From assembly GCF_003586285.1 (NCBI RefSeq), contig NZ_QUBR01000001.1, forward strand, positions 1,977,373-2,041,372: a stretch of DNA of 64,000 bases, read 5' to 3'. Position 1 is the stretch's first letter; every line of letters starts with the position of its first letter. A program made the position numbers and the translations under genes. Positions 8,287 to 17,128 of this stretch are shown in pieces. The notes below the pieces were generated by a model that was given only the letters and a program-made list of their open reading frames with translations, ran no database searches and had not been told where the DNA came from. Source of the DNA: Aeromicrobium endophyticum. GTDB lineage: Bacteria; Actinomycetota; Actinomycetes; Propionibacteriales; Nocardioidaceae.

Positions 8287-9432
8287 TCAGTCGGAGAGCT
8301 CGTCGTTGGCCAGGATCTCGGCGGCTCGACCGTCGTCCTTGGGTGCCAGCACCGACACCGAGTCGTCGATGCGCTCGTTGACGTATCGCAGGATCTCGGC
8401 GACGCTCGCGGCGACCGGCACGGCCAGGAAGGCGCCGGTGATGCCGAACAACGAGCCGCCCGCGGTGACGCTCAGCAGCACGACGGCGGGGTGCAGGTTC
8501 ATCGTCTTGCCCTGCAGGACGGGCGAGAGCACGTTGCCCTCGAGCTGCTGCACGGCCACCACGATGAGCAGGGCGATCAGGGCGTCCTTGTAGTCGTTGG
8601 TCACGAGCGTCACCAGCACGGCCACGCCGCCGCTGACGAAGGCGCCGATGATCGGGATGTACCCGCCGAAGAACGTGATGACCGCCAGCGGCAGCGCCAG
8701 GGGCGAGCCGAGGATCGCCAGGCCGATGCCGATGATGAGGGCGTCGATGAACGACACGAGCGTCTGCGTGCGGATGAAGCTGCCGAGCGTGTTCCACACC
8801 CGGTTCAGCACCTCCGTGAGGTGGTCGCCGGCGCGGTGGCCGCCGAGGGTCGAGACCCACGGCAGGAAGCGGTGGCCGTCCTTGATGAAGAAGAACGTCA
8901 GCATCAGCACCAGGACGATGTTGATGATGATCGACGTGGCGGTGCTGATGGTCGTGAACACGCCCTCGCTGATCGCGCTGGCGCTGTCCTGCAGCTTGTC
9001 CTGCAGGGCCGCGATCGCGGCGCTGATCTGGTTCTCCGACAGGTTGAACGGCTCGCCCGTCAACCAGTCGCGCACCTCTTGCAGGCCGTCGGACGCGCTC
9101 GAGGCGATCTCGCTGGCCTGCTCGGTGACCTGGGGGATCAGGAACGTCACGACGGCACCCAGCGCGGCCAGGAACGTGACGATGACGATGCCCGCGGCAG
9201 CGGCGGCGGGCAGGCCCTTGCGTCGCATCCACGACACGGGCGGTGACAGCACGGTCGCCACGATCAGGGCGATCGACGCCGGGAACAGCACGACCCAGAT
9301 GTGGCCGATGCCCCAGCCGATGACGAAGGCGGCCGCCGCGATGACGATGATGCGCAGGCCCCAGCGCTGCAGCCCGCTGAAGGCGTCGTCGATGACGACG
9401 CCCCTGTCCCTGATCCTCGGTTGCTCGGCCAC
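8287..9432 (-). CDS. AI-2E family transporter (TqsA/YdiK-like permease)
   Basis: This 381-residue polytopic membrane protein has seven to eight hydrophobic segments. It shows the family layout: an N-terminal hairpin (IIVIAAAAFVIGWGIGHIWVV), a periplasmic amphipathic region (about residues 100-150), then FFFIKDGHRFLPWV, FIDALIIGIGLAILGSPLALPLAVITFFGGYIPIIGA and QQLEGNVLSPVLQG. The last motif is highly conserved in the family. Members export diverse small molecules. The autoinducer-2 label comes from one E. coli member and should not be taken as the function here. It converges with the preceding gene, leaving only two bases between the stops. Confidence 0.9.
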   Translation of the reverse strand: MAEQPRIRDRGVVIDDAFSGLQRWGLRIIVIAAAAFVIGWGIGHIWVVLFPASIALIVATVLSPPVSWMRRKGLPAAAAAGIVIVTFLAALGAVVTFLIPQVTEQASEIASSASDGLQEVRDWLTGEPFNLSENQISAAIAALQDKLQDSASAISEGVFTTISTATSIIINIVLVLMLTFFFIKDGHRFLPWVSTLGGHRAGDHLTEVLNRVWNTLGSFIRTQTLVSFIDALIIGIGLAILGSPLALPLAVITFFGGYIPIIGAFVSGGVAVLVTLVTNDYKDALIALLIVVAVQQLEGNVLSPVLQGKTMNLHPAVVLLSVTAGGSLFGITGAFLAVPVAASVAEILRYVNERIDDSVSVLAPKDDGRAAEILANDELSD

Positions 9433-9465
9433 CAGACCACCCTAGTCGTCATGCTGTCACGCGGC

Positions 9466-10146
9466 TCAGGTGGAGGACAGGCTCCAGTCGACCGGCTCGG
9501 CGCCCTGCGCCACGAGCAGCTCGTTGGCCCGGCTGAAGGGCCGTGAGCCGAAGAAGCCGCGGGAGGCCGACAACGGGCTCGGATGGACGGACTCGATCGC
9601 GGGGACGTCGCCCAGCATCGGCCGCAGGCTCTGCGCGTCGCGTCCCCACAGGATCGCCACCAGGGGACGGTCGCGGGCGACGAGGGCACGGATCGCCTGC
9701 TCGGTGACGGCCTCCCACCCCTTGCCGCGGTGGCTGGCCGACGCCCCGGGCGCCACCGTCAGCACGCGGTTGAGCAGCAGCACGCCCTGGCGCGACCACG
9801 GCGTCAGGTCGCCCGTGGGTGCCGGCGGGATGCCGAGGTCGGACTCCAGCTCGCGGTAGATGTTGACCAGGCTGCGGGGCAGCGGGCGCACGTCGGGCGC
9901 CACGGAGAACGACAGGCCCACGGGATGGCCCGGCGTGGGGTAGGGGTCCTGGCCGGTGATGAGCACCGTGACATCGGCCATCGGCTCGGCGAACGCGCGC
10001 AGCACGTGCTCGCCGGCCGGGAGGTACGAGCGTCCGGCGGCGACCTCGGCGCGGAGGAACTGTCCCATCGCCGCGATCTGCTCGGCGACGGGCTCGAGGG
10101 CCTCGGCCCAGTCGGGGGCCATGAGCTCGCGCAGCGGCCGCGTCAT
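9466..10146 (-). CDS. ung: Uracil-DNA glycosylase, family 1
   Basis: This 226-residue enzyme removes uracil from DNA at the start of base-excision repair. The catalytic motif [10 protein letters not shown] lies at residues 65-74 with the water-activating Asp67. The second motif [18 protein letters not shown] starts at His188, the DNA-intercalating loop histidine. Asn and Ser residues of the uracil pocket (LLLNRVLTV) are in place. The ATG at 10146 overlaps the stop of the upstream MFS gene (ATGA, 10143-10146), so the two are translationally coupled. That pairing has no obvious functional link. Confidence 0.93.
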   Translation of the reverse strand: MTRPLRELMAPDWAEALEPVAEQIAAMGQFLRAEVAAGRSYLPAGEHVLRAFAEPMADVTVLITGQDPYPTPGHPVGLSFSVAPDVRPLPRSLVNIYRELESDLGIPPAPTGDLTPWSRQGVLLLNRVLTVAPGASASHRGKGWEAVTEQAIRALVARDRPLVAILWGRDAQSLRPMLGDVPAIESVHPSPLSASRGFFGSRPFSRANELLVAQGAEPVDWSLSST

Positions 10147-11285
10147 GCGTCCACCTTCCTCAGCGCATGGGGTGCCAGGACGCCGGCCAGCACGCAGCCG
10201 ACGATCGGCACGATGAACGCCGTCGTCAGCGGAACCCAGCGGGTGAGCAGCCCGATGACCGACGGACCGGCCAGCAGCCCCAGGTAGCCCATGCTCGTGA
10301 CGCGGGCGAGGTACGTGCCCGAGGCCGTCTCGCTGACGTTGCCGGCGGCGGTGAAGAACTGCGGCACGCACCCGGCCAGGCCGATGCCGAAGACCGCCCA
10401 CGCCACGACGGCCAGCGCGGGCGTGGGGGCCAGCGCGGCCCCTGCCAGGCCGACGGCGCCCAGCATCGCGGCGCGGCTGACGTAGACCGCCGGCCCCCAC
10501 CGCGCCACGACGCGGTCGGCGAACAGCCGCACGATCGTCATGGTCGCCGAGAACGCGCCGAAGGCGTAGGCCGCGACGGTCTCCGACGAGCCCAACGAGT
10601 CGCGCAGGTGCACCGTGGTCCAGTCGTAGGCGACGCCCTCGCCCAGCAGCAGCGCGAACGCCAGCAGGCCGAGCAGCAGCACCCGTGACGTCCAGGGCAC
10701 GCGACCGCGCGGCGGTGCGTCGTCGGCCGGAGGAGCGGCGGCGACGAACGAGGTGCGCAGCGACAGCGCGACCAGGAGCCCCGCGACGGTGACGCCGAGC
10801 AGGCTCGCGCGCACGTCGACGCCGGCCGCGATCAACGAGCCGCCCAGCACCGAGGCCAGCAGCCCGCCGAGCGAGAAGAAGGCGTGGAAGGCGGCCATGA
10901 TGGGCCGGTTGTAGGCGCGCTCGACGACGACCGCCTGCGAGTTCATCGACACCTCGATGAATCCGTTGGCGAAGCCGAGCACGGCCAGCGCCGTGACGAG
11001 CTGGGTGGCGTCGGTCGCGAAGCCCGGGCCCGGCACCGTCAGCACCAGGGCGCACGCCGCGCACGTCAGGACGGGCCTGCTGCCGAAGCGGTCGATCGCC
11101 GGGCCGGCCAGCTGCATGCCGACCCACGCCGTGCCCCCGAGCACGAGGAGGAAGAGGCCGAGGGTGGCCTGGTCGACGCCGGTGCGGTCCTTGATCGTCG
11201 GGATGTTGACGACCCACATGCCGAGGGTGAAGCCGTTGAGGGCGAAGATCCCGAAGGTCGCGATCCGGGCGCGGGTGGGCTGCAC
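10143..11285 (-). CDS. MFS transporter, FucP/YbjJ-like
   Basis: This 380-residue membrane protein has about twelve hydrophobic segments, typical of a compact MFS carrier. [16 protein letters not shown] (about residues 105-120) and [14 protein letters not shown] (about 133-146) match the group that contains the fucose permease and YbjJ-type proteins. A cytoplasmic loop near residue 190 is rich in proline and aspartate. The substrate is unknown. It is divergent from another MFS gene at 11344 with 58 bases between, and it overlaps ung by 4 bases downstream. Confidence 0.85.
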   Translation of the reverse strand: MQPTRARIATFGIFALNGFTLGMWVVNIPTIKDRTGVDQATLGLFLLVLGGTAWVGMQLAGPAIDRFGSRPVLTCAACALVLTVPGPGFATDATQLVTALAVLGFANGFIEVSMNSQAVVVERAYNRPIMAAFHAFFSLGGLLASVLGGSLIAAGVDVRASLLGVTVAGLLVALSLRTSFVAAAPPADDAPPRGRVPWTSRVLLLGLLAFALLLGEGVAYDWTTVHLRDSLGSSETVAAYAFGAFSATMTIVRLFADRVVARWGPAVYVSRAAMLGAVGLAGAALAPTPALAVVAWAVFGIGLAGCVPQFFTAAGNVSETASGTYLARVTSMGYLGLLAGPSVIGLLTRWVPLTTAFIVPIVGCVLAGVLAPHALRKVDA

Positions 11286-11343
11286 CGCACGAGCCTATCC
11301 GTCGTCCGGGACACGGCACGATCGACGGTAGGCTGGTCCGGCT

Positions 11344-12567
11344 GTGTCAGCCATCGCCGCGTACCGCGCGCTCCTGCGGATCGTCGGGCCCGCCTACATC
11401 CTCGTAGCCTTCCTCGGGCGGATCCCGCTTGCCATGAGCCAGCTCGGGGTCCTGGTGCTCGTCAGCAGCTCGACCGGCCGCTACGGCGTCGGCGGGGCCG
11501 CGGCCGGCATCCTCGCGATCTCCAACGCGGTCGGCTCGCCGCTGTTCGGCTCGCTGTCCGACCGCATCGGCCAACGTCCCGTCGTGCTCGTGCAGTCGCT
11601 CGCCGGGGCCGCCGGGCTCGCCGGCATCGTCGCGGTCACGCACCCCGACGCATCGCAGGCGGTCATCTTCGCCCTCGCGAGCCTGACGGGCTTCGTGATG
11701 CCGCAGGTCGGCCCGCTCGCACGCGTCAGGTGGCGTCCGATCACCCGTGACACCGGCGACCAGCGCCGACTCGTCGACGCCGCGTTCTCGTACGAGGGCG
11801 CCGCCGACGAGGCCTCGTTCGTCCTCGGCCCGGCGACGATCGGCGTGCTGGCGATCGTCGCCGAGCCCGCCGGCGCGCTGCTGGCCGCCGCGGTGCTGCT
11901 CGCGGTGTTCGGCTCGTGGTTCGCGGTGCATCCCACGTCGGCGCTCGTCGGGCGCCGCGCCGACTCCGGCGCGGCCCGCGGCAGCGAGCCGCTGTGGACC
12001 GGGGTGTTCCTGGTGCACGTGCTCGCGCAGGTGTGCATCGGCATGATCTTCGGCAGCGTCCAGACCGGCACGACGGTGCTGGCCACGGCCGAGGGCCAGG
12101 CGGGGCTGGCAGGCCTGATCCACGCGGTGCTCGGCATCGGCAGCGTCATCGCTGGCCTGGCCGTCACGGGCCTGCCCGAGCGGGTGCTCTACGCGACGCG
12201 CATGGCCGTGGCGGCCCTCGGGCTGCTGGTGCTCTCCGCGCCCCTGCTGCTGGTCGACTCGCTGCCGTCGCTGATCGGCGTCATCGCCCTGCTGGGCTTC
12301 GCCGTCGCGCCCTACATGATCAGCAACTTCGCGCTGGCCGGCATCCTCGTGCCGGTGCACCGCGTCAGCGCCGCCATGACGATGCTGGCCGGTGCGACGG
12401 GCATCGGCTACGCGGTCGGTGCGGCCCTGGCCGGCCGGCTCGCCGATGCCAACGGCCACACCGCGGCCTTCGGCGTCACGGTCGCGGCGGCCGGCCTGGC
12501 GGTCGTCATCGCGCTGACGTCCAACCGTGCGCTGCGTCAGGCCGTCCCCGTCGACCAGGGCTACTGA
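11344..12567 (+). CDS. MFS transporter
   Basis: This 407-residue protein has about twelve transmembrane segments. It carries the MFS loop 2-3 signature [19 protein letters not shown] (about residues 60-79). The GTG at 11344 is the start. Upstream TAGGCT (11329-11334) is a possible -10 box, giving a very short leader. The gene is followed by the inverted repeat at 12591-12632 and converges with alanine dehydrogenase. Its relation to the oppositely oriented MFS gene upstream is unclear, because the two proteins are not obviously close paralogues. The substrate is unknown. Confidence 0.85.
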   Translation: MSAIAAYRALLRIVGPAYILVAFLGRIPLAMSQLGVLVLVSSSTGRYGVGGAAAGILAISNAVGSPLFGSLSDRIGQRPVVLVQSLAGAAGLAGIVAVTHPDASQAVIFALASLTGFVMPQVGPLARVRWRPITRDTGDQRRLVDAAFSYEGAADEASFVLGPATIGVLAIVAEPAGALLAAAVLLAVFGSWFAVHPTSALVGRRADSGAARGSEPLWTGVFLVHVLAQVCIGMIFGSVQTGTTVLATAEGQAGLAGLIHAVLGIGSVIAGLAVTGLPERVLYATRMAVAALGLLVLSAPLLLVDSLPSLIGVIALLGFAVAPYMISNFALAGILVPVHRVSAAMTMLAGATGIGYAVGAALAGRLADANGHTAAFGVTVAAAGLAVVIALTSNRALRQAVPVDQGY

Positions 12568-12570
12568 GAA

Positions 12571-12632
12571 CGCCCCTTGAGCCACCCCCGCCCCTTGAGC
12601 GTGTCGAAAGGGCTTTCGACACGCTCGAGGGG
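12571..12632. repeat. Intergenic inverted repeat, family C, copy 1 (possible two-way terminator)
   Basis: The 20-base arms 12591-12610 and 12613-12632 differ at a single position and are separated by two bases. The left arm begins CCCCTTGAGCGTGTCGAAAG. A partial extra copy, CGCCCCTTGAGC, precedes it at 12571-12582. The element lies between convergent genes, with no T-run on either side. Confidence 0.8.
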
Positions 12633-12653
12633 CGAGTGGGCCCGAGGGGTGCC

Positions 12654-13763
12654 TCAGAGGGCGCTGAGCGGCGTGACCTCGAGGCCGAGGGCCTCGCCGA
12701 CGGGTCCGTTGACGAGCTTGCCGTCGTGGGTGCTGAGCCCGCCGGCCAGGGCGGCGTCGTCGGTCACGGCCTGCTTCCAGCCCTTGTTCGCCAGCGCCAC
12801 CGCGTACGGGAGCGTGACGTTGGTCAGCGCGTAGGTCGACGTGCGCGGCACGGCACCCGGCATGTTCGCGACGCAGTAGAAGATCGAGTCGTGCACCCGG
12901 AAGGTCGGGTCGTCGTGCGTCGTGGCGCGCGAGCTCTCGAAGCAGCCGCCCTGGTCGATCGCGATGTCGACCAGCACCGAGCCCGGACGCATCTGCGCGA
13001 CCAGGTCGTCGCTGACGATCGTGGGTGCCTTGGCACCGGGCACCAGGACGGCCCCGATGACCAGATCGGCCTCGCGGACGGCCTTCTCGACCGCGAACGA
13101 GCTGGAGGCGACGGTCGTGATCATGCCCTGGAACCGGGCGTCGACGGCCCGCAGCTTGGCGACGTCGAGGTCCAGGATCTCGACCCGGGCACCCATGCCG
13201 CGGGCGACCTCGGCGGCGTTGACGCCCGAGACGCCGGCACCGATGACGACGACGTCGGCGGGGTAGACGCCGGGCACGCCGCCGGGCAGCACCCCGCGTC
13301 CGCCGTTGCTGGCCATCAGGTGCTGGAAGCCGACCTGGGGCGCCAGGCGTCCGGCGACCTCCGACATCGGCGCCAGCAGGGGCAGCGAGCGGTCGGGCAG
13401 CTGCACGGTCTCGTACGCGATCGACGTCGTGCCGGACGCGAGCAGCGCGTCGGTGCACGGACGGCTCGCCGCCAGGTGCAGGTAGGTGAACAGGGTCTGG
13501 CCGCGGCGCATGCGGCCGTACTCCTCGGCGATCGGCTCCTTGACCTTGAGCACGAGCTCGGCCGACGCCCACACCTCGTCGGCGGTGTCGAGCATCTTCG
13601 CGCCGGCGGCGACGTACTCGTCGTCGGGGATCGACGAGCCGAGGCCGGCGCCGGTCTCGATGACGACGTCGTGGCCGTGCCGCACCAGCTCGTGCACGCC
13701 GGCCGGCGTGATGGCGACGCGGTACTCGTGGTTCTTGATCTCGCGGGGGATCCCGACCAGCAT
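12654..13763 (-). CDS. ald: Alanine dehydrogenase
   Basis: This 369-residue enzyme interconverts L-alanine and pyruvate plus ammonia with NAD. It starts with MLVGIPREIKNHEYRVA, where Arg15 is a substrate ligand. Lys75 (LKVKEP) and His96 (YLHLAA) are the expected catalytic residues, and the NAD site VVIGAGVSGVNAAEVARGMG lies at about 170-190. Length matches mycobacterial Ald (371). AAGGAG precedes the ATG at 13763 by 5 bases. In-frame codons further upstream lie in the promoter region. It is divergent from an Lrp/AsnC regulator, the arrangement known for mycobacterial ald/aldR, so alanine-responsive control is likely. Confidence 0.95.
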   Translation of the reverse strand: MLVGIPREIKNHEYRVAITPAGVHELVRHGHDVVIETGAGLGSSIPDDEYVAAGAKMLDTADEVWASAELVLKVKEPIAEEYGRMRRGQTLFTYLHLAASRPCTDALLASGTTSIAYETVQLPDRSLPLLAPMSEVAGRLAPQVGFQHLMASNGGRGVLPGGVPGVYPADVVVIGAGVSGVNAAEVARGMGARVEILDLDVAKLRAVDARFQGMITTVASSSFAVEKAVREADLVIGAVLVPGAKAPTIVSDDLVAQMRPGSVLVDIAIDQGGCFESSRATTHDDPTFRVHDSIFYCVANMPGAVPRTSTYALTNVTLPYAVALANKGWKQAVTDDAALAGGLSTHDGKLVNGPVGEALGLEVTPLSAL

Positions 13764-13805
13764 GGCTGCTCCTTCGACGACGACAATGCCTCCATCGTGA
13801 AGTAA

Positions 13806-13833
13806 GTGCGGAACCGGACGCAACGATCCGCAC
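13806..13833. promoter_or_regulatory. Candidate AldR-type operator
   Basis: The inverted repeat GTGCGGA (13806-13812) and TCCGCAC (13827-13833) has arm centres 21 bases apart, two helical turns. It lies in the 133-base gap between ald and the divergent Lrp/AsnC gene. That spacing suits a dimer or octamer of an Lrp-family protein. Binding is inferred. Confidence 0.5.
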
Positions 13834-13896
13834 AAGATTCTGTATGGTGGCGCAGATCGACGACATGCGCCGATCCCGACCCCTCCAGGAGCACCC

Positions 13897-14364
13897 GTGG
13901 CGAAGGATGTTCGAGACCTCGACGACGTCGACGCCCGCATCGTGACGGCGCTGCGGCGTCAGGGCCGGCTGCCCAACAACGCGCTGGCGGCCGACGTCGG
14001 CATCGCGCCGTCCACGTGTCTGACCCGCGTCCGTTCGCTGGTCGAGCGCGGCGTCATCTCGGGCTTCCACGCCGAGGTCGACCCGGCCTGGTTCGGTCGT
14101 CCCATCCAGGCGATGATCGCGGTGCGGCTGCGCAGCGACGCGCGCGACACCATCAGTGCGTTCGCCGACCGCATGGCGGCGCTGCCCGAGGTGCTCAATG
14201 TGTACTTCCTGGCCGGCGCGGACGACTTCCACGTGCACGTCGCGGCTCGCGACCCCGACGACCTGCGGTCGTTCGTGGTCGACCACCTCAGCGCCTCGCC
14301 CGAGGTCGCCCTCACCGAGACCAACCTGATCTTCGAGCACACGCGCGGTCGCTTGGCCGAGTGA
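13897..14364 (+). CDS. aldR: Lrp/AsnC family regulator, probable AldR
   Basis: The 155-residue protein has an AsnC-type helix-turn-helix at the N-terminus (about residues 10-60, with LDDVDARIVTALRRQGRLPNN and IAPSTCLTRVRSLVERGVI). A RAM ligand-binding domain follows at about 72-150 (VLNVYFLAGADDFHVHVA, ALTETNLIFEH). The GTG at 13897 is preceded by AGGAG at a normal distance. Its position opposite ald matches the mycobacterial AldR arrangement, in which the regulator controls alanine dehydrogenase in response to amino acids. The symbol is inferred from context rather than from diagnostic residues. Confidence 0.85.
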   Translation: MAKDVRDLDDVDARIVTALRRQGRLPNNALAADVGIAPSTCLTRVRSLVERGVISGFHAEVDPAWFGRPIQAMIAVRLRSDARDTISAFADRMAALPEVLNVYFLAGADDFHVHVAARDPDDLRSFVVDHLSASPEVALTETNLIFEHTRGRLAE

Positions 14365-14367
14365 GGG

Positions 14368-14388
14368 CCCTTCAACAGGCTCAGGGGG
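14368..14388. repeat. Intergenic repeat, family C, short copy
   Basis: CCCTTCAACAGGCTCAGGGG, directly after the AsnC gene, resembles one arm of the 12591-12632 element read on the other strand (CCCTTTCGACACGCTCAAGG). It is a short imperfect palindrome between convergent genes. Confidence 0.5.
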
Positions 14389-14418
14389 CGGGGACGGCTC
14401 AGGGGAAGGCGGGGCGGC

Positions 14419-15456
14419 TCAGTCGGTGATCGCGATGTCCTTGAACCACGAGTCGGTCGCGTAGTCGGTGACCCAGCCGAGGCCCAGGTAGAGCTGGTCG
14501 GCGCTGGTGGGGGAGTCGGCGTCGACCTCGAGGCCCACCCGGTCGCGTCCGCGCTGGGCCGCGTCGGCGATGACGGTCGCGAGCAGCGACTTGGCGACCC
14601 CGCGTCCGCGGGCCGCGCGGTTGACGCCGATGTACTCGACGTAGGAGCCCTCGACACCACCCTCGGGAGCCGACAGCACCGAGCACACGACGGTGCCGGC
14701 GGCGACGGGCTCCCCGCCGTCCTCGGGCTCGACGTAGGCCAGCCACCAGTGGTCCCAGCGGTGGCCGGGCTCCTCGCGCAGGCGCTGGACGAACTCCGAG
14801 AAGCTCTCGCGGTAGGAGTTGAAGTGGTCCTCGAACGACTCCTCGAGCATCTGGTGCACGGTCTGCAGGTCGGAGGCCACCGGGAAGCCGTTCTCGTGCT
14901 TCTCGACCGGACGCACGAGGACGCCCGCGCGCGGCGCGAGGTCGGCGTCGGCGGCCGTCACCGGGCGGTTCATGTGCAGCCAGGTGCGGCGCTTGGCGTA
15001 GCCGGCCAGCGCGAGCCAGCCCGCCTGGCGGGCGTCGGTGGCGAAGGGGCTCTCGTCGAGACGCGTCTCGGTGATGCCGCGCAGCCGGGCCATGCCGATC
15101 GCGGTCTCCTCGGCCCAGGCGTAGAAGATCCTGGCGATCGAGTCGATCTCGTGGACGTCGCGGTCGAAGTAGCCCCACACCAAGGCGCGTCCGGCGGCCC
15201 GGTCGTGCACCGTGATCCAGGCGCGCGGCACGTCGTCGTCGCCGACGGCGACCAGCTGGCGGCGGGTCCAGGAGGCCTGTCCGGCGACCTCCGACTCGAT
15301 GCCGGCCGGGTCGATGTGGGCCTCACCGGTGCCCTGCAGCTCGTCGAGGTGCCGCAGCGCGACGAGGGCGTCGATGTCGCCGTAGCCGGGCACCCGAGCC
15401 GTCCATGGACCGGGCAGGACGGGCAGGTCGAGGTTGTCGCTGAGGGATTCGGTCAT
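14419..15456 (-). CDS. Twin-domain GNAT acetyltransferase, mycothiol-synthase-like
   Basis: This 345-residue protein has two GNAT folds. The first (about residues 1-160) is degenerate. The second (about 170-345) carries a good acetyl-CoA loop, YIGVNRAARGRGVAKSLL (about 275-292). Twin-GNAT organisation is that of MshD and of other actinobacterial acetyltransferases, but nothing here identifies mycothiol synthesis specifically. The ATG at 15456 follows TAGGGTGG. Open frame continues upstream into the next gene's territory and is not coding there. The next gene upstream on this strand is another GNAT protein, 17 bases away. Confidence 0.78.
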   Translation of the reverse strand: MTESLSDNLDLPVLPGPWTARVPGYGDIDALVALRHLDELQGTGEAHIDPAGIESEVAGQASWTRRQLVAVGDDDVPRAWITVHDRAAGRALVWGYFDRDVHEIDSIARIFYAWAEETAIGMARLRGITETRLDESPFATDARQAGWLALAGYAKRRTWLHMNRPVTAADADLAPRAGVLVRPVEKHENGFPVASDLQTVHQMLEESFEDHFNSYRESFSEFVQRLREEPGHRWDHWWLAYVEPEDGGEPVAAGTVVCSVLSAPEGGVEGSYVEYIGVNRAARGRGVAKSLLATVIADAAQRGRDRVGLEVDADSPTSADQLYLGLGWVTDYATDSWFKDIAITD

Positions 15457-15473
15457 CCCGACCACCCTACCGA

Positions 15474-16073
15474 TCACGCTGGCCGTGCGAGCCTGTCCTC
15501 GAGCGAGGCCCGTGCGGCGGGCCACTCGTCGTCGAGCATCGAGAAGGTGACGGTGTCGCGCCACGAGCCGTCCGGTCGCAGCCTGTGCTTGCGCATGACG
15601 CCCTCGCGCCGAGCGCCGAGCCGGGCGATCGCGGCCTGCGACCGCTCGTTGCGGATGTCGGTGTGCCACACGACCCGCACGCACCCGAGGTCGTCGAAGG
15701 CCCGCCTCAGCAGGAGCAGCTTGGCCTCGGTGTTGACGCCTGTGCGCCAGACGCGGCGCGCGAGCCAGGTCCACCCGATCGCCACGGTGCGCTGGGCGGC
15801 GTCGACCTCGTAATAGGAGGTCATGCCGACGACCTCGCCGGTCGCCACCTCGACCTGCACCCACGGCACCTGGGGGCCCGAGAGGTACCGCGCGACGAGC
15901 GCCTCGGCGTCCGCGAGGGTCCGCGGACGCAGGAAGGTCAGGTGCGCGAACACCGCGTCGTCGTCGGCGGCGGCCAGCAGGGCAGCGGCATGCTCGGGCG
16001 TCAGGGGCTCGAGCCGGACATGGGTGCCCGCCAGCACGGGAGCGGCGTGGAAGTCCGTGAGGGGCTCGACCAT
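15474..16073 (-). CDS. GNAT N-acetyltransferase, RimJ/RimL-like
   Basis: This 199-residue protein opens with the RimJ/RimL-like HVRLEPLTPEHAAALLAA (about residues 18-35). It contains AIGWTWLARRVWRTGVNTEA (about 97-116, the acetyl-CoA pocket region) and WHTDIRNERSQAAIARLGARREGVMRKH (about 136-163), the usual family block. Members acetylate ribosomal protein N-termini, antibiotics or small metabolites. The target cannot be inferred here. It sits in a run of minus-strand genes ending at the twin GNAT gene. Confidence 0.85.
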   Translation of the reverse strand: MVEPLTDFHAAPVLAGTHVRLEPLTPEHAAALLAAADDDAVFAHLTFLRPRTLADAEALVARYLSGPQVPWVQVEVATGEVVGMTSYYEVDAAQRTVAIGWTWLARRVWRTGVNTEAKLLLLRRAFDDLGCVRVVWHTDIRNERSQAAIARLGARREGVMRKHRLRPDGSWRDTVTFSMLDDEWPAARASLEDRLARPA

Positions 16074-16096
16074 GCGTCAACCCTCTCAGGGCGCCG

Positions 16097-16597
16097 TCAG
16101 CGCGGGTACAGCACCCGGAACCGCTCGAGCACCACCGGCATCGTCGGGGCGAAGCCGAGGTCGTGGGTCGCGTGATCGGTGAAGAAGCGCTCGTGCACGG
16201 CACGCCAGTGCGCGAGCGAGCGATCGCCCTCGCCCTCGAGGCGGGCGTGCTCGGCGTCGACGTCCTCGAACGGCACGACGTCGACGTGCGTCACCTCGAT
16301 GAGGGCGCGCGGGTGCTCGGAGCCGTCGAGCAGGATCGCGAGGTCGCCGACCCGGGGCAGGCTCTCGCCCTCGTGCTCGTAGTCCCACTGGGCACCGGCC
16401 GTCGCGGTCTTGGTGCCGGCGAGTACCAGGCCGATGAGCTCGTCGGCCTGCGCGGTCGTCGCGCCGAAGGCCCATGCCGGCGGCGCGAGCGCCTCGCCCG
16501 AGTACGCACCCAGGTAGCCGGGCACGGGGTTGGTGCGTGTCTGGTGGCGTGCGACGCTCCAGAACGCGTCGATCTCGTCGGCGGTCACGGGAGCCAT
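16097..16597 (-). CDS. ASCH domain protein (first of a tandem pair)
   Basis: The product is 166 residues from the ATG at 16597, or 172 from a GTG at 16615. The ASCH signature LVLAGTKTATAGAQWDYEHEGESLPRVGDL spans about residues 57-86, with ALIEVTHVDVVPFEDVDAEHARLEGEGDRS following. ASCH is a PUA-like beta-barrel expected to bind RNA or modified nucleotides. E. coli YqfB is an amidohydrolase of N4-acetylcytidine, and a related activity is possible. It is clearly a paralogue of the next gene, as the final 25 residues are nearly identical. Its N-terminus (VPDRMAPV) resembles the C-terminal coding part of the decarboxylase at 17125, an apparent duplication scar. Confidence 0.82.
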   Translation of the reverse strand: MAPVTADEIDAFWSVARHQTRTNPVPGYLGAYSGEALAPPAWAFGATTAQADELIGLVLAGTKTATAGAQWDYEHEGESLPRVGDLAILLDGSEHPRALIEVTHVDVVPFEDVDAEHARLEGEGDRSLAHWRAVHERFFTDHATHDLGFAPTMPVVLERFRVLYPR

Positions 16598-16633
16598 CCT
16601 GTCAGGCACGGCCACGTCGGGCGCTGGTGCACG

Positions 16634-17128
16634 TCAGCGCGGGTGGAGCAGCCGGAACCGCTCGAGCACGACGGGCATCGACGGCGAGAAGCCGCGGCCG
16701 TTGGTGGAGTGGACGTCGAAGTAGCGCTGGTGGACGTCGCGCCAGTACTCGTACGAGCGGTCGCCCTCGCCCTCGAGGCGGGCGTGCTCGGCGTCGACCT
16801 CGTCGAACGGCACCGTGTCGACGCGGACGATCTCGATCAGCGCGCGCGGACGCTCCTCGCCGTCGAGGATGATCGCGAGGTCGCCGACCTGCGGCAGGGG
16901 CTCGTCCTCGTGCGCGAAGTCCCACAGGGCGGTCGACATCGCCGTCTTGGTGCCGGCGAGCACCAGCGCCAGCAGGTTGTCGGCGTGCTCGGGGGTGGCT
17001 CCGAAGCCCCACGCGGGCGGCACGGGGGCGTCGCCGGAGGGCGGGTCGGTGCGGATGTGCCGGCGTGCGATGCTCCAGAACGCCTCGATCTCGGCGGTGC
17101 CCGTCAGCGTGTGCTCATCCGTGCTCAT
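16634..17128 (-). CDS. ASCH domain protein (second of a tandem pair)
   Basis: This 164-residue protein has the ASCH block LVLAGTKTAMSTALWDFAHEDEPLPQVGDLAI at about residues 54-85, then ALIEIVRVDTVPFDEVDAEHARLEGEGDRS and the shared ending MPVVLERFRLLHPR. It is a tandem paralogue of the gene at 16097. Its ATG at 17128 overlaps the stop of the decarboxylase gene (ATGA, 17125-17128), so translation is probably coupled. The fold suggests nucleic-acid or modified-nucleoside handling, and the exact activity is unknown. Confidence 0.83.
   Translation of the reverse strand: MSTDEHTLTGTAEIEAFWSIARRHIRTDPPSGDAPVPPAWGFGATPEHADNLLALVLAGTKTAMSTALWDFAHEDEPLPQVGDLAIILDGEERPRALIEIVRVDTVPFDEVDAEHARLEGEGDRSYEYWRDVHQRYFDVHSTNGRGFSPSMPVVLERFRLLHPR

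Noticed and set aside
8287..9432. Quorum-sensing AI-2 export from the AI-2E family name
   Set aside because: The family name comes from one E. coli member. No luxS or AI-2 processing gene is in the window, so that function is not claimed.
9466..11319. One long minus-strand frame joining the uracil glycosylase with sequence over the MFS gene
   Set aside because: The part upstream of 10146 is another frame of the MFS gene. The glycosylase homology starts at the ATG at 10146.
12571..12632. CRISPR array or insertion-sequence end at the inverted repeat
   Set aside because: There is a single hairpin with one partial extra arm, no regular spacers, no transposase frame and no target-site duplication.
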